Assembly (NCBI GenBank): GCA_035295985.1
Contig: DATHBT010000136.1
Location: 1-18,032, forward strand
DNA from: JAIVGV01 sp035295985
Lineage (GTDB): Bacteria > Acidobacteriota > Blastocatellia > Pyrinomonadales > Pyrinomonadaceae
Direction: 5' to 3'
Length of the DNA: 18,032 nucleotides
Each line of letters begins with the position of its first letter. Positions within the stretch are counted from its first letter, which is position 1. A program made the position numbers and the translations under genes. The notes under the pieces are model-generated. The model was not told the origin of the DNA and made no database searches. It saw only the letters and a list, made by a program, of their open reading frames with translations. This document shows, piece after piece, positions 7,270-14,038 of the stretch.

Positions 7270-7902
7270 ATGAAAACAGCTCTGAGGAAAACTTTCGTGC
7301 TCGGCTGCCTCGCGCTCGCGGCCACGTGCGCCGGCGGCACGGGCTACGGGCAGCAGCCCTCGGCGACGCAGGCCCGCGCGCGCGTGCAGTTGGAGACGCT
7401 CGAACGCCTCGCCGCGCGCGCCGAGAAGTCCGTGGACGTGTCAATTGACGCAGGCGTGCTTGGCCTGGCTAAGGGCGTCTTCGCGAAGCCGAATGACGAG
7501 AAGGCGCGCAAGGTGGCCGAGGCCATCAAGGGGTTGGAAGGCGTCTATGTGCGCGTTTACGAGTTCGCCAGCGAGGGCCAGTGGGGCGAGTCGGACATCG
7601 CCGACATCCGCCGGCAGGTCAAGGAGACGGGCTGGTCGAACGTCGTCAACGTCAGGAACCGCGCCGAGAGCCGCACGGTCGAGGTGCACCTGCGCGCCGC
7701 GGACGGCAAGATCGGCGGCCTCGTCGTGCTCTCGACCGAGCCGAAGCAGTTGGTGGTCGTCAACATGATCGGCGACATCGACGTGCAGAAGCTCGCCAGC
7801 CTCCAGGGCCAGTTCGGCATCCCCGAAATAGACCTGCGCGGCGACGACGATGACGACAAGGATCGCAAGGCCGAGACGAAGCCCGCGGCCAAGAAGCCTT
7901 AA
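7270..7902 (+). CDS. DUF4252-like exported protein, first copy
   Basis: The protein has 210 residues with an N-terminal signal peptide (MKTALRKTFVLGCLALAATC, cleavage near residue 28 after YGQ). The Cys in that stretch is not in a proper lipobox. The body has GVYVRVYEFASEG, then IRRQVKETGWSNVVNV, then DGKIGGLVVLSTEPKQLVVVNMIGDID, which resembles the DUF4252 pattern. The C-terminus is Asp-rich (DLRGDDDDDKDRK) and Lys-rich. ATG 7270 is chosen over the overlapping GTG 7267 because CGGAG lies eight bases before it. Function is unknown. Homologous genes often lie beside ECF sigma and anti-sigma genes, so a part in envelope signalling is likely. The 119-base gap from the anti-sigma gene shows no clear promoter. 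Confidence 0.75.
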   Translation: MKTALRKTFVLGCLALAATCAGGTGYGQQPSATQARARVQLETLERLAARAEKSVDVSIDAGVLGLAKGVFAKPNDEKARKVAEAIKGLEGVYVRVYEFASEGQWGESDIADIRRQVKETGWSNVVNVRNRAESRTVEVHLRAADGKIGGLVVLSTEPKQLVVVNMIGDIDVQKLASLQGQFGIPEIDLRGDDDDDKDRKAETKPAAKKP

Positions 7903-7915
7903 GGAGATGCGGCCA

Positions 7916-8461
7916 ATGCGCTTTCGCAAAATGATCGCCGGCCTCGCGGCCTCCGCCGTGCTCGTCTCCGCGCTCTCGCAGCACGCGGCCGAGGCGCGCG
8001 GCGTGCCCGGCTACGACGCGGCCGTCAAACTCGTCGAGACTTACTACAAGGCCAAGTCGCGCGGCATCCCCTGGTACGCGCGCGGCGCAGTCGGCGTGGC
8101 GAAGGTCGTCTCCGCGGACGCGCGGCGCGTGGCGCGCTACGGCAACGTTAAAATCGCAGTCTTCGAGGATCAGGAGTTCACGCCGGGCACTGCGGCCGAG
8201 TTCGGCCCGGCGCTCAGGCAGCGGCTCGCGCCCCACTGGTCGCGCCTCCTCGCCGTCGGCGGCGTGGAAGACGGGCAGGTTTACACCTTCGTCCGGCGCG
8301 ACGGGGAACTCTTCAAGGTTCTCACGGTCGTCATCGAGCCGCGCGACGCCGTCGTCGTCCAGGCCGACCTCAACCTCGAAGAGTTCGCCAAGCTCCTGGC
8401 TAACCCCGAGGACGAGAGCCGCGCCCTGACGCGCGACGCGACCACGGCGGACGACAAGTAA
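7916..8461 (+). CDS. DUF4252-like exported protein, second copy
   Basis: The protein has 181 residues with a signal peptide (MRFRKMIAGLAASAVLVSAL, cleavage near residue 28). The core aligns with the preceding protein: VKIAVFEDQEF, LRQRLAPHWSRLLAV, and DGELFKVLTVVIEPRDAVVVQADLNLEEFAKLL occupy the same order as the blocks there. The two genes are therefore probably diverged tandem duplicates. ATG 7916 is chosen because AAGGAG lies just upstream at the right distance; the ATG at 7907 touches that ribosome site and the longer frame from 7850 lies inside the previous gene. The gap from the previous stop is 13 bases, so they are co-transcribed. Function unknown. The stop overlaps the edge of the 24 bp inverted repeat that follows. 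Confidence 0.72.
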   Translation: MRFRKMIAGLAASAVLVSALSQHAAEARGVPGYDAAVKLVETYYKAKSRGIPWYARGAVGVAKVVSADARRVARYGNVKIAVFEDQEFTPGTAAEFGPALRQRLAPHWSRLLAVGGVEDGQVYTFVRRDGELFKVLTVVIEPRDAVVVQADLNLEEFAKLLANPEDESRALTRDATTADDK

Positions 8462-8462
8462 A

Positions 8463-8572
8463 AGCTGTTAGCTATTAGCTGTTAGCTGTCAGCCGGAAGA
8501 AGACTGATTCAGCCTCCGCTTCGTCTCCGTGTTTTTGTTTTCAGTTTTGCTAACAGCTAATAGCTAACAGCT
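8463..8572. repeat. Intergenic inverted repeat, 24 bp perfect arms of the GCTGTTAGCTATTA word
   Basis: Arms 8463-8486 and 8549-8572 are perfectly complementary, with a 62-base loop. Each arm repeats AGCTGTTAGC around a central TATTAGC. The loop holds a CTCCGTG-rich stretch (8513-8531) that resembles the word of the 4549-4633 element, and GTTTTCAG (8537-8544) from the 498-556 element. The repeat starts 2 bases after the DUF4252 stop and ends 41 bases before the VWFA start. As RNA it would form a strong stem separating the two transcription units, but it lacks a T-run. Confidence 0.92.
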
Positions 8573-8613
8573 ATCTCGTCATTTCCCCATCGCCCCGGTA
8601 GAAAGGTTCGATC

Positions 8614-10200
8614 ATGAAGAGCATCTTCCCGCGACTCTTCGCCTGCGCGCTCGCGCTCGCGTGCGCCGCGCCGCCCGCGCTCACGCAGCAGCAGGTTCCC
8701 GCCGAGCAGTCGTCGCAGCAGCAGCAAACGCCCGAGCAGCAGCCGCCTCAGCATGTCGAGGCGGACGAGGTGTTGCAGGTCAACACGCGCGTCGTCTTCC
8801 TCGACGCGCTCGTCACGGACAAGAAGACGCGCTCGCTCGCCTCCGATCTCAAGGCGGAGAACTTCGAGGTGCTGGCCGACGGACGGCCGCGCCAGCTCAC
8901 TTACTTCTCGCGCGAGGGCGACGCCGGACGCCGGCCGCTCGCGCTGACGGTCGTGTTCGACCTGCGGCGCAACGGTGCGGGCCGCTACCTGCGGCGCACC
9001 GAAATCCTCGAAGCGATGGCTAACGAATTGTCCAAGCTGCCGCCTTCGGACGAGGTGGCCGTCATAGCCCTCGACACCGGATCGTTCGGCGAGCAGCGCG
9101 AGTGGCTGACGCCGTTTACGCGCAACCGCGCGCAGACGGCCTCGGCCCTCGCCGTCATACCGTCGCTCGTCGGCGAAGGCTCCTCGCTCGGCGACGCGCG
9201 ACCGCTTGGCGGCCCGTCGCCCGCGCCGTCCGCCACTCCCGCCGACACGTCAGCCGACAACGCGGCCAGCCCCTCTGCGTCTCCGGCCGCAGCCAGCGAC
9301 GCGGACGAGGCGGCGGCGCGCGAGCGCGAGAAGCAGCGCGAGCGCGAGCGCAACCAGGAGGGCTACTCCGTCACCGTCGGCAGCGACAGCGGCGGCTTCT
9401 CCAGGGCGACGATGATGGCCGCAAACGAGGACGAGCTGAGGCAGATACTCGAAACCTTCGACGAGGAGCACGGACGGCCCGGCGAGAAGGACGAGGTGGA
9501 CAGGTTCGTTGACAAGAAGGGGCGCGAGATGACGCGGATACTCAAGCCCGACGGCACGCTCCTCGTACAGCGCAAAAAAGACGACGGCTCCTACGAGGTG
9601 AACGTCTATAACGACTCCAGCCTGCCGGGCGCGGTCTTCGAGGTGACGAAGCGCGTGGCGCGCGAGCGGCCAAACTCGCAGGGCGCGCTCATCTACGTCA
9701 CCGACGGCATCGCGCTGATGGCCTACCCCGAGCGCGACTACGTCGAGCACAAGATGCTGCGGCAGAACTTCATCTTCAGCGCGCTCGTCACCGACATGAA
9801 GACCGGCTTCAAGCTCGCGAAGCCCTTGCTCTCGCCGCTTGGCAGCCTGATCGGCCTGAACATCTACGGCGGCGCGCAGCACATCGCCAAGCAGACCGGC
9901 GGCGAGGCCCTTCGCGTGCGCCGCCCCGCGGACTACGCCGAGGGCCTGTCGCGCATCGTCGGGAATCTGAACGCGCGCTACAGCCTCGGCTTCACGCTCG
10001 CGGAGGGCGAGGCCGACGACGGCCGCCTCCACCCGCTCACCGTCCGCGCGCGCGCCAGGAACGCCAAGGGCAAGGAGCGCAAGCTCGAAGTGAAGACGCG
10101 CAGCGGCTACTTCACGCCCGCCACCAGGCAGGCCAAGCCCCCGGCCGACGCGGCCAGGAAGGCGGCCGACGCATCGCAGACAGAGCGCGTGAAGAACTGA
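8614..10200 (+). CDS. Secreted VWFA-related acidobacterial protein with degenerate metal site
   Basis: The protein has 528 residues. A signal peptide (about 1-24, ending PALTQ) is followed by a Gln/Pro-rich linker to about 48. Next is the typical lead-in LQVNTRVVFLDALVTDKKTR with AENFEVLADGRPRQLTYF (about 54-98), then the von Willebrand A domain from about 108. The usual metal-binding DxSxS motif is replaced by DLRRN (116-120), so classical metal-dependent adhesion is doubtful. A long insertion (about 188-340) is first Pro/Ser/Ala-rich, then Arg/Glu-rich, then contains KPDGTLLVQRKKDDGSYEVN. The domain resumes at GALIYVTDGIALMAYPERDY (357-376) and ends with YSLGFTLAEGEADDG and KVKTRSGYFT-like blocks of the family. 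ATG 8614 has AGAAAGG upstream. The next gene starts 2 bases after the stop. Partners are unknown. Confidence 0.85.
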   Translation: MKSIFPRLFACALALACAAPPALTQQQVPAEQSSQQQQTPEQQPPQHVEADEVLQVNTRVVFLDALVTDKKTRSLASDLKAENFEVLADGRPRQLTYFSREGDAGRRPLALTVVFDLRRNGAGRYLRRTEILEAMANELSKLPPSDEVAVIALDTGSFGEQREWLTPFTRNRAQTASALAVIPSLVGEGSSLGDARPLGGPSPAPSATPADTSADNAASPSASPAAASDADEAAAREREKQRERERNQEGYSVTVGSDSGGFSRATMMAANEDELRQILETFDEEHGRPGEKDEVDRFVDKKGREMTRILKPDGTLLVQRKKDDGSYEVNVYNDSSLPGAVFEVTKRVARERPNSQGALIYVTDGIALMAYPERDYVEHKMLRQNFIFSALVTDMKTGFKLAKPLLSPLGSLIGLNIYGGAQHIAKQTGGEALRVRRPADYAEGLSRIVGNLNARYSLGFTLAEGEADDGRLHPLTVRARARNAKGKERKLEVKTRSGYFTPATRQAKPPADAARKAADASQTERVKN

Positions 10201-10202
10201 CG

Positions 10203-11294
10203 ATGAAGACGGCCCGGCTAACGTTTGTGCTCGCGGCCCTCGCGCTGTCCCTGTCGAGTGTTAGCGCGCAGTTGCCCGAACAGTCGCAGCCCGCGAAGGC
10301 GGGCGAGGCGGCGGGCGCGTCCGAGGCCGCGCCGGCGGTCGTCGAGGGGCGGGCGCGCTGGACTTTGAAGACGGGCGGGAGCGTCTATTCGACCCCGGTC
10401 GTTGCGGGCGGCGCGGTCTATTTCGGCAGCTACGACAACCACCTCTACGCGGCCGAGGCGGCGACGGGCCGCGAACTCTGGCGCTTCCGCACGGGCGGGC
10501 GCGTCTTCGCCGCGCCGGCCATCGACGCCGGCCGCGTCTATTTCGGCAGCCAGGACAACCGCCTCTACGCGCTCGACGCCGCCACGGGCCGCGTCCTCTG
10601 GAAGTACAAGACGCCCTACTCCGTCAACTCCGCGCCCTCCGCGACCACTGATTCGGTCTTCTTCGCCTGCACGGACGGTAACGTCTATGCGCTCGACGCG
10701 GCGACGGGCAAGCACCGCTGGTCGCGCACGGCGCGCAGCGGCACGCCGACCGCGACGGAGCTGGCGGGCGACCTCGTCCTCTTCGGCATGGGCCTCGGCG
10801 TGCAGGCCGTAGACGCGCGCACGGGCGAGGAGAAGTGGTTCTACAGAACCGCGCGCGGCGTCACCGCGGCGGTTGTCGTCGCGGAAGGCGCGGCCTACTT
10901 CGGCAGCCTCGACGGCCACCTCCACGGCGTTGACGCGCAGACCGGCGCGGGGCGCTGGAAGTTTAAGACCGAAGGCGGGCTGCCGCACTCACCCGCCGTC
11001 GCGGACGGCCGCGTCTATTTCGGCGGCATCGACGGCACGCTCTACGCGGCCGACGCCTCGACGGGCCGCGAGCTGTGGCGCTTCGCTGCCGAGCACGGCG
11101 TCACGAGCGCGCCCGCCGCTGCGGGCAACCTCATCTACTTCGGCAGCACGCGCGGCCTCTACGGCCTCGACGCCGCCTCGGGCCGCCAGCGCTTCTGGTT
11201 CCCCACCGAGCGCATCGTCACCTCCACCCCGACCCCGCAGGGCGGCCTCCTCTACTTCGGCGGCTGGGACGGCACGCTCTACGCCGTCCAGTAG
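10203..11294 (+). CDS. Exported PQQ-like eight-bladed beta-propeller protein (BamB-like)
   Basis: The protein has 363 residues with a signal peptide (about 1-23, ending SSVSAQ). The rest is a string of about 40-residue repeats of the pattern VYFGSxDNxLYALDAATGRxLWRFKT. The repeat starts in DNA are at about 10416, 10536, 10656, 10776, 10893, 11013, 11133 and 11250, a period of 120 or 117 bases. The last unit (LYFGGWDGTLYAVQ) is a half blade that would be completed by the N-terminal ARWTLKTGGSVYSTP strands, giving eight blades. PQQ-like propellers act as periplasmic scaffolds or quinoprotein dehydrogenases. No catalytic or cofactor residues stand out, so a scaffold is more likely. The start lies 2 bases after the VWFA-protein stop, implying coupled translation and a shared role. 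Confidence 0.88.
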   Translation: MKTARLTFVLAALALSLSSVSAQLPEQSQPAKAGEAAGASEAAPAVVEGRARWTLKTGGSVYSTPVVAGGAVYFGSYDNHLYAAEAATGRELWRFRTGGRVFAAPAIDAGRVYFGSQDNRLYALDAATGRVLWKYKTPYSVNSAPSATTDSVFFACTDGNVYALDAATGKHRWSRTARSGTPTATELAGDLVLFGMGLGVQAVDARTGEEKWFYRTARGVTAAVVVAEGAAYFGSLDGHLHGVDAQTGAGRWKFKTEGGLPHSPAVADGRVYFGGIDGTLYAADASTGRELWRFAAEHGVTSAPAAAGNLIYFGSTRGLYGLDAASGRQRFWFPTERIVTSTPTPQGGLLYFGGWDGTLYAVQ

Positions 11295-11298
11295 GACG

Positions 11299-11380
11299 AT
11301 TGCGGAATGCGGATCTCGGATTGCGGATTGAAGAGACGACCTGTCTTCTAATCCGCAATCCGAGATCCGCATTCTGCAAT
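11299..11380. repeat. Intergenic inverted repeat, 31 bp arms of the ATTGCGGA word
   Basis: Arms 11299-11329 and 11350-11380 pair over 31 bases with a single G-T mismatch (11304 with 11375) and a 20-base loop. Each arm is a near-tandem repeat of GCGGAAT/GCGGATT words separated by CTCG. It begins 4 bases after the beta-propeller stop and ends 5 bases before the NAD kinase -35 box. A T-rich stretch (11381-11387) follows the right arm, so it could act as a strong terminator for the upstream operon. Confidence 0.9.
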
Positions 11381-11385
11381 TTGTT

Positions 11386-11415
11386 TTGACACCCGAAAAG
11401 AGGCGCAGTTATCAT
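11386..11415 (+). promoter_or_regulatory. Sigma-70-type promoter for nadK
   Basis: A perfect TTGACA (11386-11391), an 18-base spacer and TATCAT (11410-11415, five of six matches) make this the best promoter in the window. Transcription would start near 11422, about 107 bases before the nadK ATG. It may also drive the symporter and rhomboid genes. Confidence 0.7.
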
Positions 11416-11528
11416 CCGGCCGTTCCCAAAGCTCGTCTCAGTCAGCGACAGCCCCGTTGCATCCCTTTGAAGTGAGCCTCGTTCGCGCGCCGTCAAGGGT
11501 GGCGAGCGGTTCGAGTCTGTTCCGGCCG

Positions 11529-12413
11529 ATGGAGAAATTCACGATCCGACGCGTCGGCGTGCTCGTCAAGCCGAACCACCCGGAGGCGACGCGGGCCGTC
11601 TGCCGCCTGCTCGAATACTTCACGGCGCGCGGCGTCTCGCTCGTCGCCACGAAGCGCTTCGACAGCGCGACGTTCGTGCGCGAGACCGGCTGCGCCCTCG
11701 AAACCCTCGACGCCGAGCAGTTGGCCGACACGGTCGATCTCATCGTCGTCTTAGGCGGCGACGGCACGATGATCGCCACCGCGCGCCTCCTGGATAATCG
11801 GAGCGTCCCCGTCGTCGGCATCAACTTCGGCAGCCTCGGCTACCTCACGGAAGTCCGCCTCGAAGAGATGACCGCCGCGCTCGACGCGGTCTTCGCCGGC
11901 GACTTCCGCCTCGACCGCCGCGTGATGCTCGCCGCCGAGCTGTGGCGCGGCGAGGAGCGGCTGCTCCGCAACCGCGTCCTGAACGACGTGGTCATCTCCA
12001 AATCCGCGCTCGCCCGCATCATCGAGATCGAGACGCTGCTCGACCGCCAGTTCGTCAACTGCTTCCGCGCCGACGGCCTGATCGTCTCGACGCCGACGGG
12101 ATCGACCGCCTATAACCTCTCGGCCGGCGGCCCCATCATCTACCCCTCGATGAACGCCGTCGTCATCACGCCCATCTGCCCGCACACGCTCTCGAACCGG
12201 CCGCTCGTCGTGCCGGACGACGCCGAGATCGAGTTGACCCTGAAGACGCCGCAGGAGGAGGTCGCGCTCACGCTCGACGGGCAGGTCGGCTACCGCCTCG
12301 AAGCCGGCGACCGCGTCCTGATCAGCAAGAGCCGCACCGCCTTCAACCTGATCCAGCCCCCGCACCGCAACTACTTCGAGGTGCTGCGCGGCAAGCTCCG
12401 CTGGGGGAGGTGA
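11529..12413 (+). CDS. nadK: NAD kinase
   Basis: The protein has 294 residues, the normal length for bacterial NAD kinase, the cytoplasmic enzyme that phosphorylates NAD with ATP or polyphosphate to give NADP. The start reads MEKFTIRRVGVLVKP, then the diphosphate-binding VVLGGDGTMI (GGDGT at 76-80), VGINFGSLGYLTEV, RADGLIVSTPTGSTAYNLSA (about 182-200), and LTLDGQVGY. All family hallmarks are present. ATG 11529 is preferred because homologues begin at this point; the frame extends upstream to a TTG at 11457 but those residues look non-conserved. The ribosome site is weak. It has its own promoter and leads a run of three plus-strand genes: nadK, the symporter (64-base gap) and the rhomboid (67-base gap). 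Their functional link is not obvious. Confidence 0.95.
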   Translation: MEKFTIRRVGVLVKPNHPEATRAVCRLLEYFTARGVSLVATKRFDSATFVRETGCALETLDAEQLADTVDLIVVLGGDGTMIATARLLDNRSVPVVGINFGSLGYLTEVRLEEMTAALDAVFAGDFRLDRRVMLAAELWRGEERLLRNRVLNDVVISKSALARIIEIETLLDRQFVNCFRADGLIVSTPTGSTAYNLSAGGPIIYPSMNAVVITPICPHTLSNRPLVVPDDAEIELTLKTPQEEVALTLDGQVGYRLEAGDRVLISKSRTAFNLIQPPHRNYFEVLRGKLRWGR

Positions 12414-12421
12414 GAAAAGCC

Positions 12422-12464
12422 GTGACGAGTGACGGGTGAGAGACTTTCGCGGCGCGGACCGCGA
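12422..12464. repeat. Short GTGACGA tandem words and hairpin between nadK and the symporter gene
   Basis: GTGACGA (12422-12428), GTGACGG (12429-12435) and GTGAGAG (12436-12442) are imperfect tandem copies with a 7-base period. Just after them TCGCGG (12447-12452) pairs with CCGCGA (12459-12464). It looks like a half or degraded member of the word-repeat elements seen elsewhere in the window. Confidence 0.4.
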
Positions 12465-12477
12465 CGAGGGAGGAACG

Positions 12478-13971
12478 ATGCCTGACGACAAACGTGATCA
12501 AGAGTTGACGAAGCCCGGCGTGCGCTCGGACGCTTACGAAAGAGAAGCGACGACCGATCTGAAAGATCAAACGCCCGACCGGCCGAAGGGGATGCCGCTG
12601 CACACGCGCATCCTGATCGGGCTGCTCGTCGGCGTCGTGGCGGGCGTGGCGGTGAACTACGCGGTCGGCGGCGCAGACCCGCGCGTCGGGTGGGTGATCG
12701 CGAACGTCACGGAGCCGATAGGGACACTCTTCCTGCGGCTGCTGCTGATGGTCGTCGTGCCGCTCGTCTTCTCGTCGCTCGTCGTCGGCGTCGCCGGGAT
12801 CGGCGACGTGCGTAAGCTCGGCCGCGTCGGCCTGAAGTCTTTCGCCTACACGCTCATCATCTCGGCGATCTCTGTCGTCATCGGGCTGACGCTCGCGAAT
12901 ACGATCCGGCCCGGCGAGAAAGTGGATCAGGAGACGCGCGCCGGACTCGAAGAGCGCTACGGCACGGACGCCTCAAAGCGCGTGGCCGACGCGACGAAGG
13001 CGGGGACGACCGATTCGGCGCTGATGCAGGTGGTGAAGACCATCGTGCCGGCGAACCCGGTGGCGGCCGTGGCCGGCGTCGTCTCCGGCGCGACGACGCA
13101 GGGCGACACACCGAACATGCTCCACCTGATGTTCTTCGCCGTGCTGCTCGGCGTCGCCGCCACGCTCATCCCCGTCGAAGTCTCCGCGCCGCTCCTGCGC
13201 GGGTTGCAGGCCCTGTTTGAAATCTCGGCGAAGATCATCGACATCATCATGAAGATCGCGCCGTTCGCCGTCGCCTGCCTCCTGTTCAACAACACGGCGC
13301 GCTTCGGCCTCGACCTGCTCGTCGCGCTCGGCTGGTTCGTCGCGACGGTGCTCGGCGGATTGGCCCTGCACATGTTCGGCGTCTATTCGCTCTCCGTCTA
13401 TTTCCTCTCCCGCATCTCGCCATTGGAGTTCTTCCGCCGCATCAAGACGGTGATGCTGACGGCCTTCTCCACCTCGTCGTCGAACGCGACGCTGCCGACC
13501 GCGCTGCGCGTCTCGGAGGAGAATCTGGGCGTGCCGCGCGAGATCAACAGCTTCGTGCTGACCGTGGGCGCGACGGCCAACCAGAACGGGACGGCGCTCT
13601 ACGAGGGCGTGACGGTCTTGTTCCTCGCGCAGCTCGCGGGCATCGATCTCAGCATCGGCCAGCAGCTAGGCATCGCCTACTTCGCCATCCTCGGCGGCAT
13701 CGGCACGGCGGGCGTCCCCTCCGGGTCGATCCCCTTCATCATCGTGATGCTCGCCACCTACGGCATCAACCCGGCGCTCATCGCCATCATCCTCGGCGTC
13801 GATCGTATTCTGGATATGTGCCGCACGACCCTGAACGTCGCGGGCGACATCACGGCCGCGACCTACGTCGCGCGCTCCGAAGGGTACGAGCTGCTCCAAC
13901 CGCACGTGCCCGCGCTCGCCGCCGCAGGCGTCGTGACGGCCGGCCCTTCGAGCCGCGACGTGATCGACTGA
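12478..13971 (+). CDS. Dicarboxylate/amino acid:cation symporter (glutamate/aspartate transporter family)
   Basis: The protein has 497 residues of the DAACS family, inner-membrane elevator transporters that import acidic amino acids or C4-dicarboxylates with cations. A charged cytoplasmic N-terminus (about 1-40) precedes the first helix (LHTRILIGLLVGVVAGVAV). The serine-rich hairpin FSTSSSNATLPTALR is at about 330-344, NQNGTALYEGVTVLFLAQ at 368-385, and the second hairpin GIGTAGVPSGSIPF follows. The substrate-binding helix has D442, D446, R449, N453 and D457 with the spacing of archaeal GltPh, where the Arg selects a carboxylate side chain. The usual NMDGT motif is NQNGT here. A soluble-looking insert (about 139-200) lies between early helices. 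ATG 12478 is preceded by GGAGG five bases upstream. The protein is near the family's upper length because of the N-terminus and insert. Confidence 0.93.
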   Translation: MPDDKRDQELTKPGVRSDAYEREATTDLKDQTPDRPKGMPLHTRILIGLLVGVVAGVAVNYAVGGADPRVGWVIANVTEPIGTLFLRLLLMVVVPLVFSSLVVGVAGIGDVRKLGRVGLKSFAYTLIISAISVVIGLTLANTIRPGEKVDQETRAGLEERYGTDASKRVADATKAGTTDSALMQVVKTIVPANPVAAVAGVVSGATTQGDTPNMLHLMFFAVLLGVAATLIPVEVSAPLLRGLQALFEISAKIIDIIMKIAPFAVACLLFNNTARFGLDLLVALGWFVATVLGGLALHMFGVYSLSVYFLSRISPLEFFRRIKTVMLTAFSTSSSNATLPTALRVSEENLGVPREINSFVLTVGATANQNGTALYEGVTVLFLAQLAGIDLSIGQQLGIAYFAILGGIGTAGVPSGSIPFIIVMLATYGINPALIAIILGVDRILDMCRTTLNVAGDITAATYVARSEGYELLQPHVPALAAAGVVTAGPSSRDVID

Positions 13972-14038
13972 AGGTCGGAGGGGCTTGGCCGCGGCGCGCG
14001 CGCGTTGAAGTTTTTTGCAAGAGAGAGGAGTCGGCTAG

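Noticed and set aside
10416..11294. Regularly spaced 120-base repeats that could suggest a CRISPR or satellite array.
   Set aside because: They are in frame, code for beta-propeller blades, and have no constant repeat with unique spacers.
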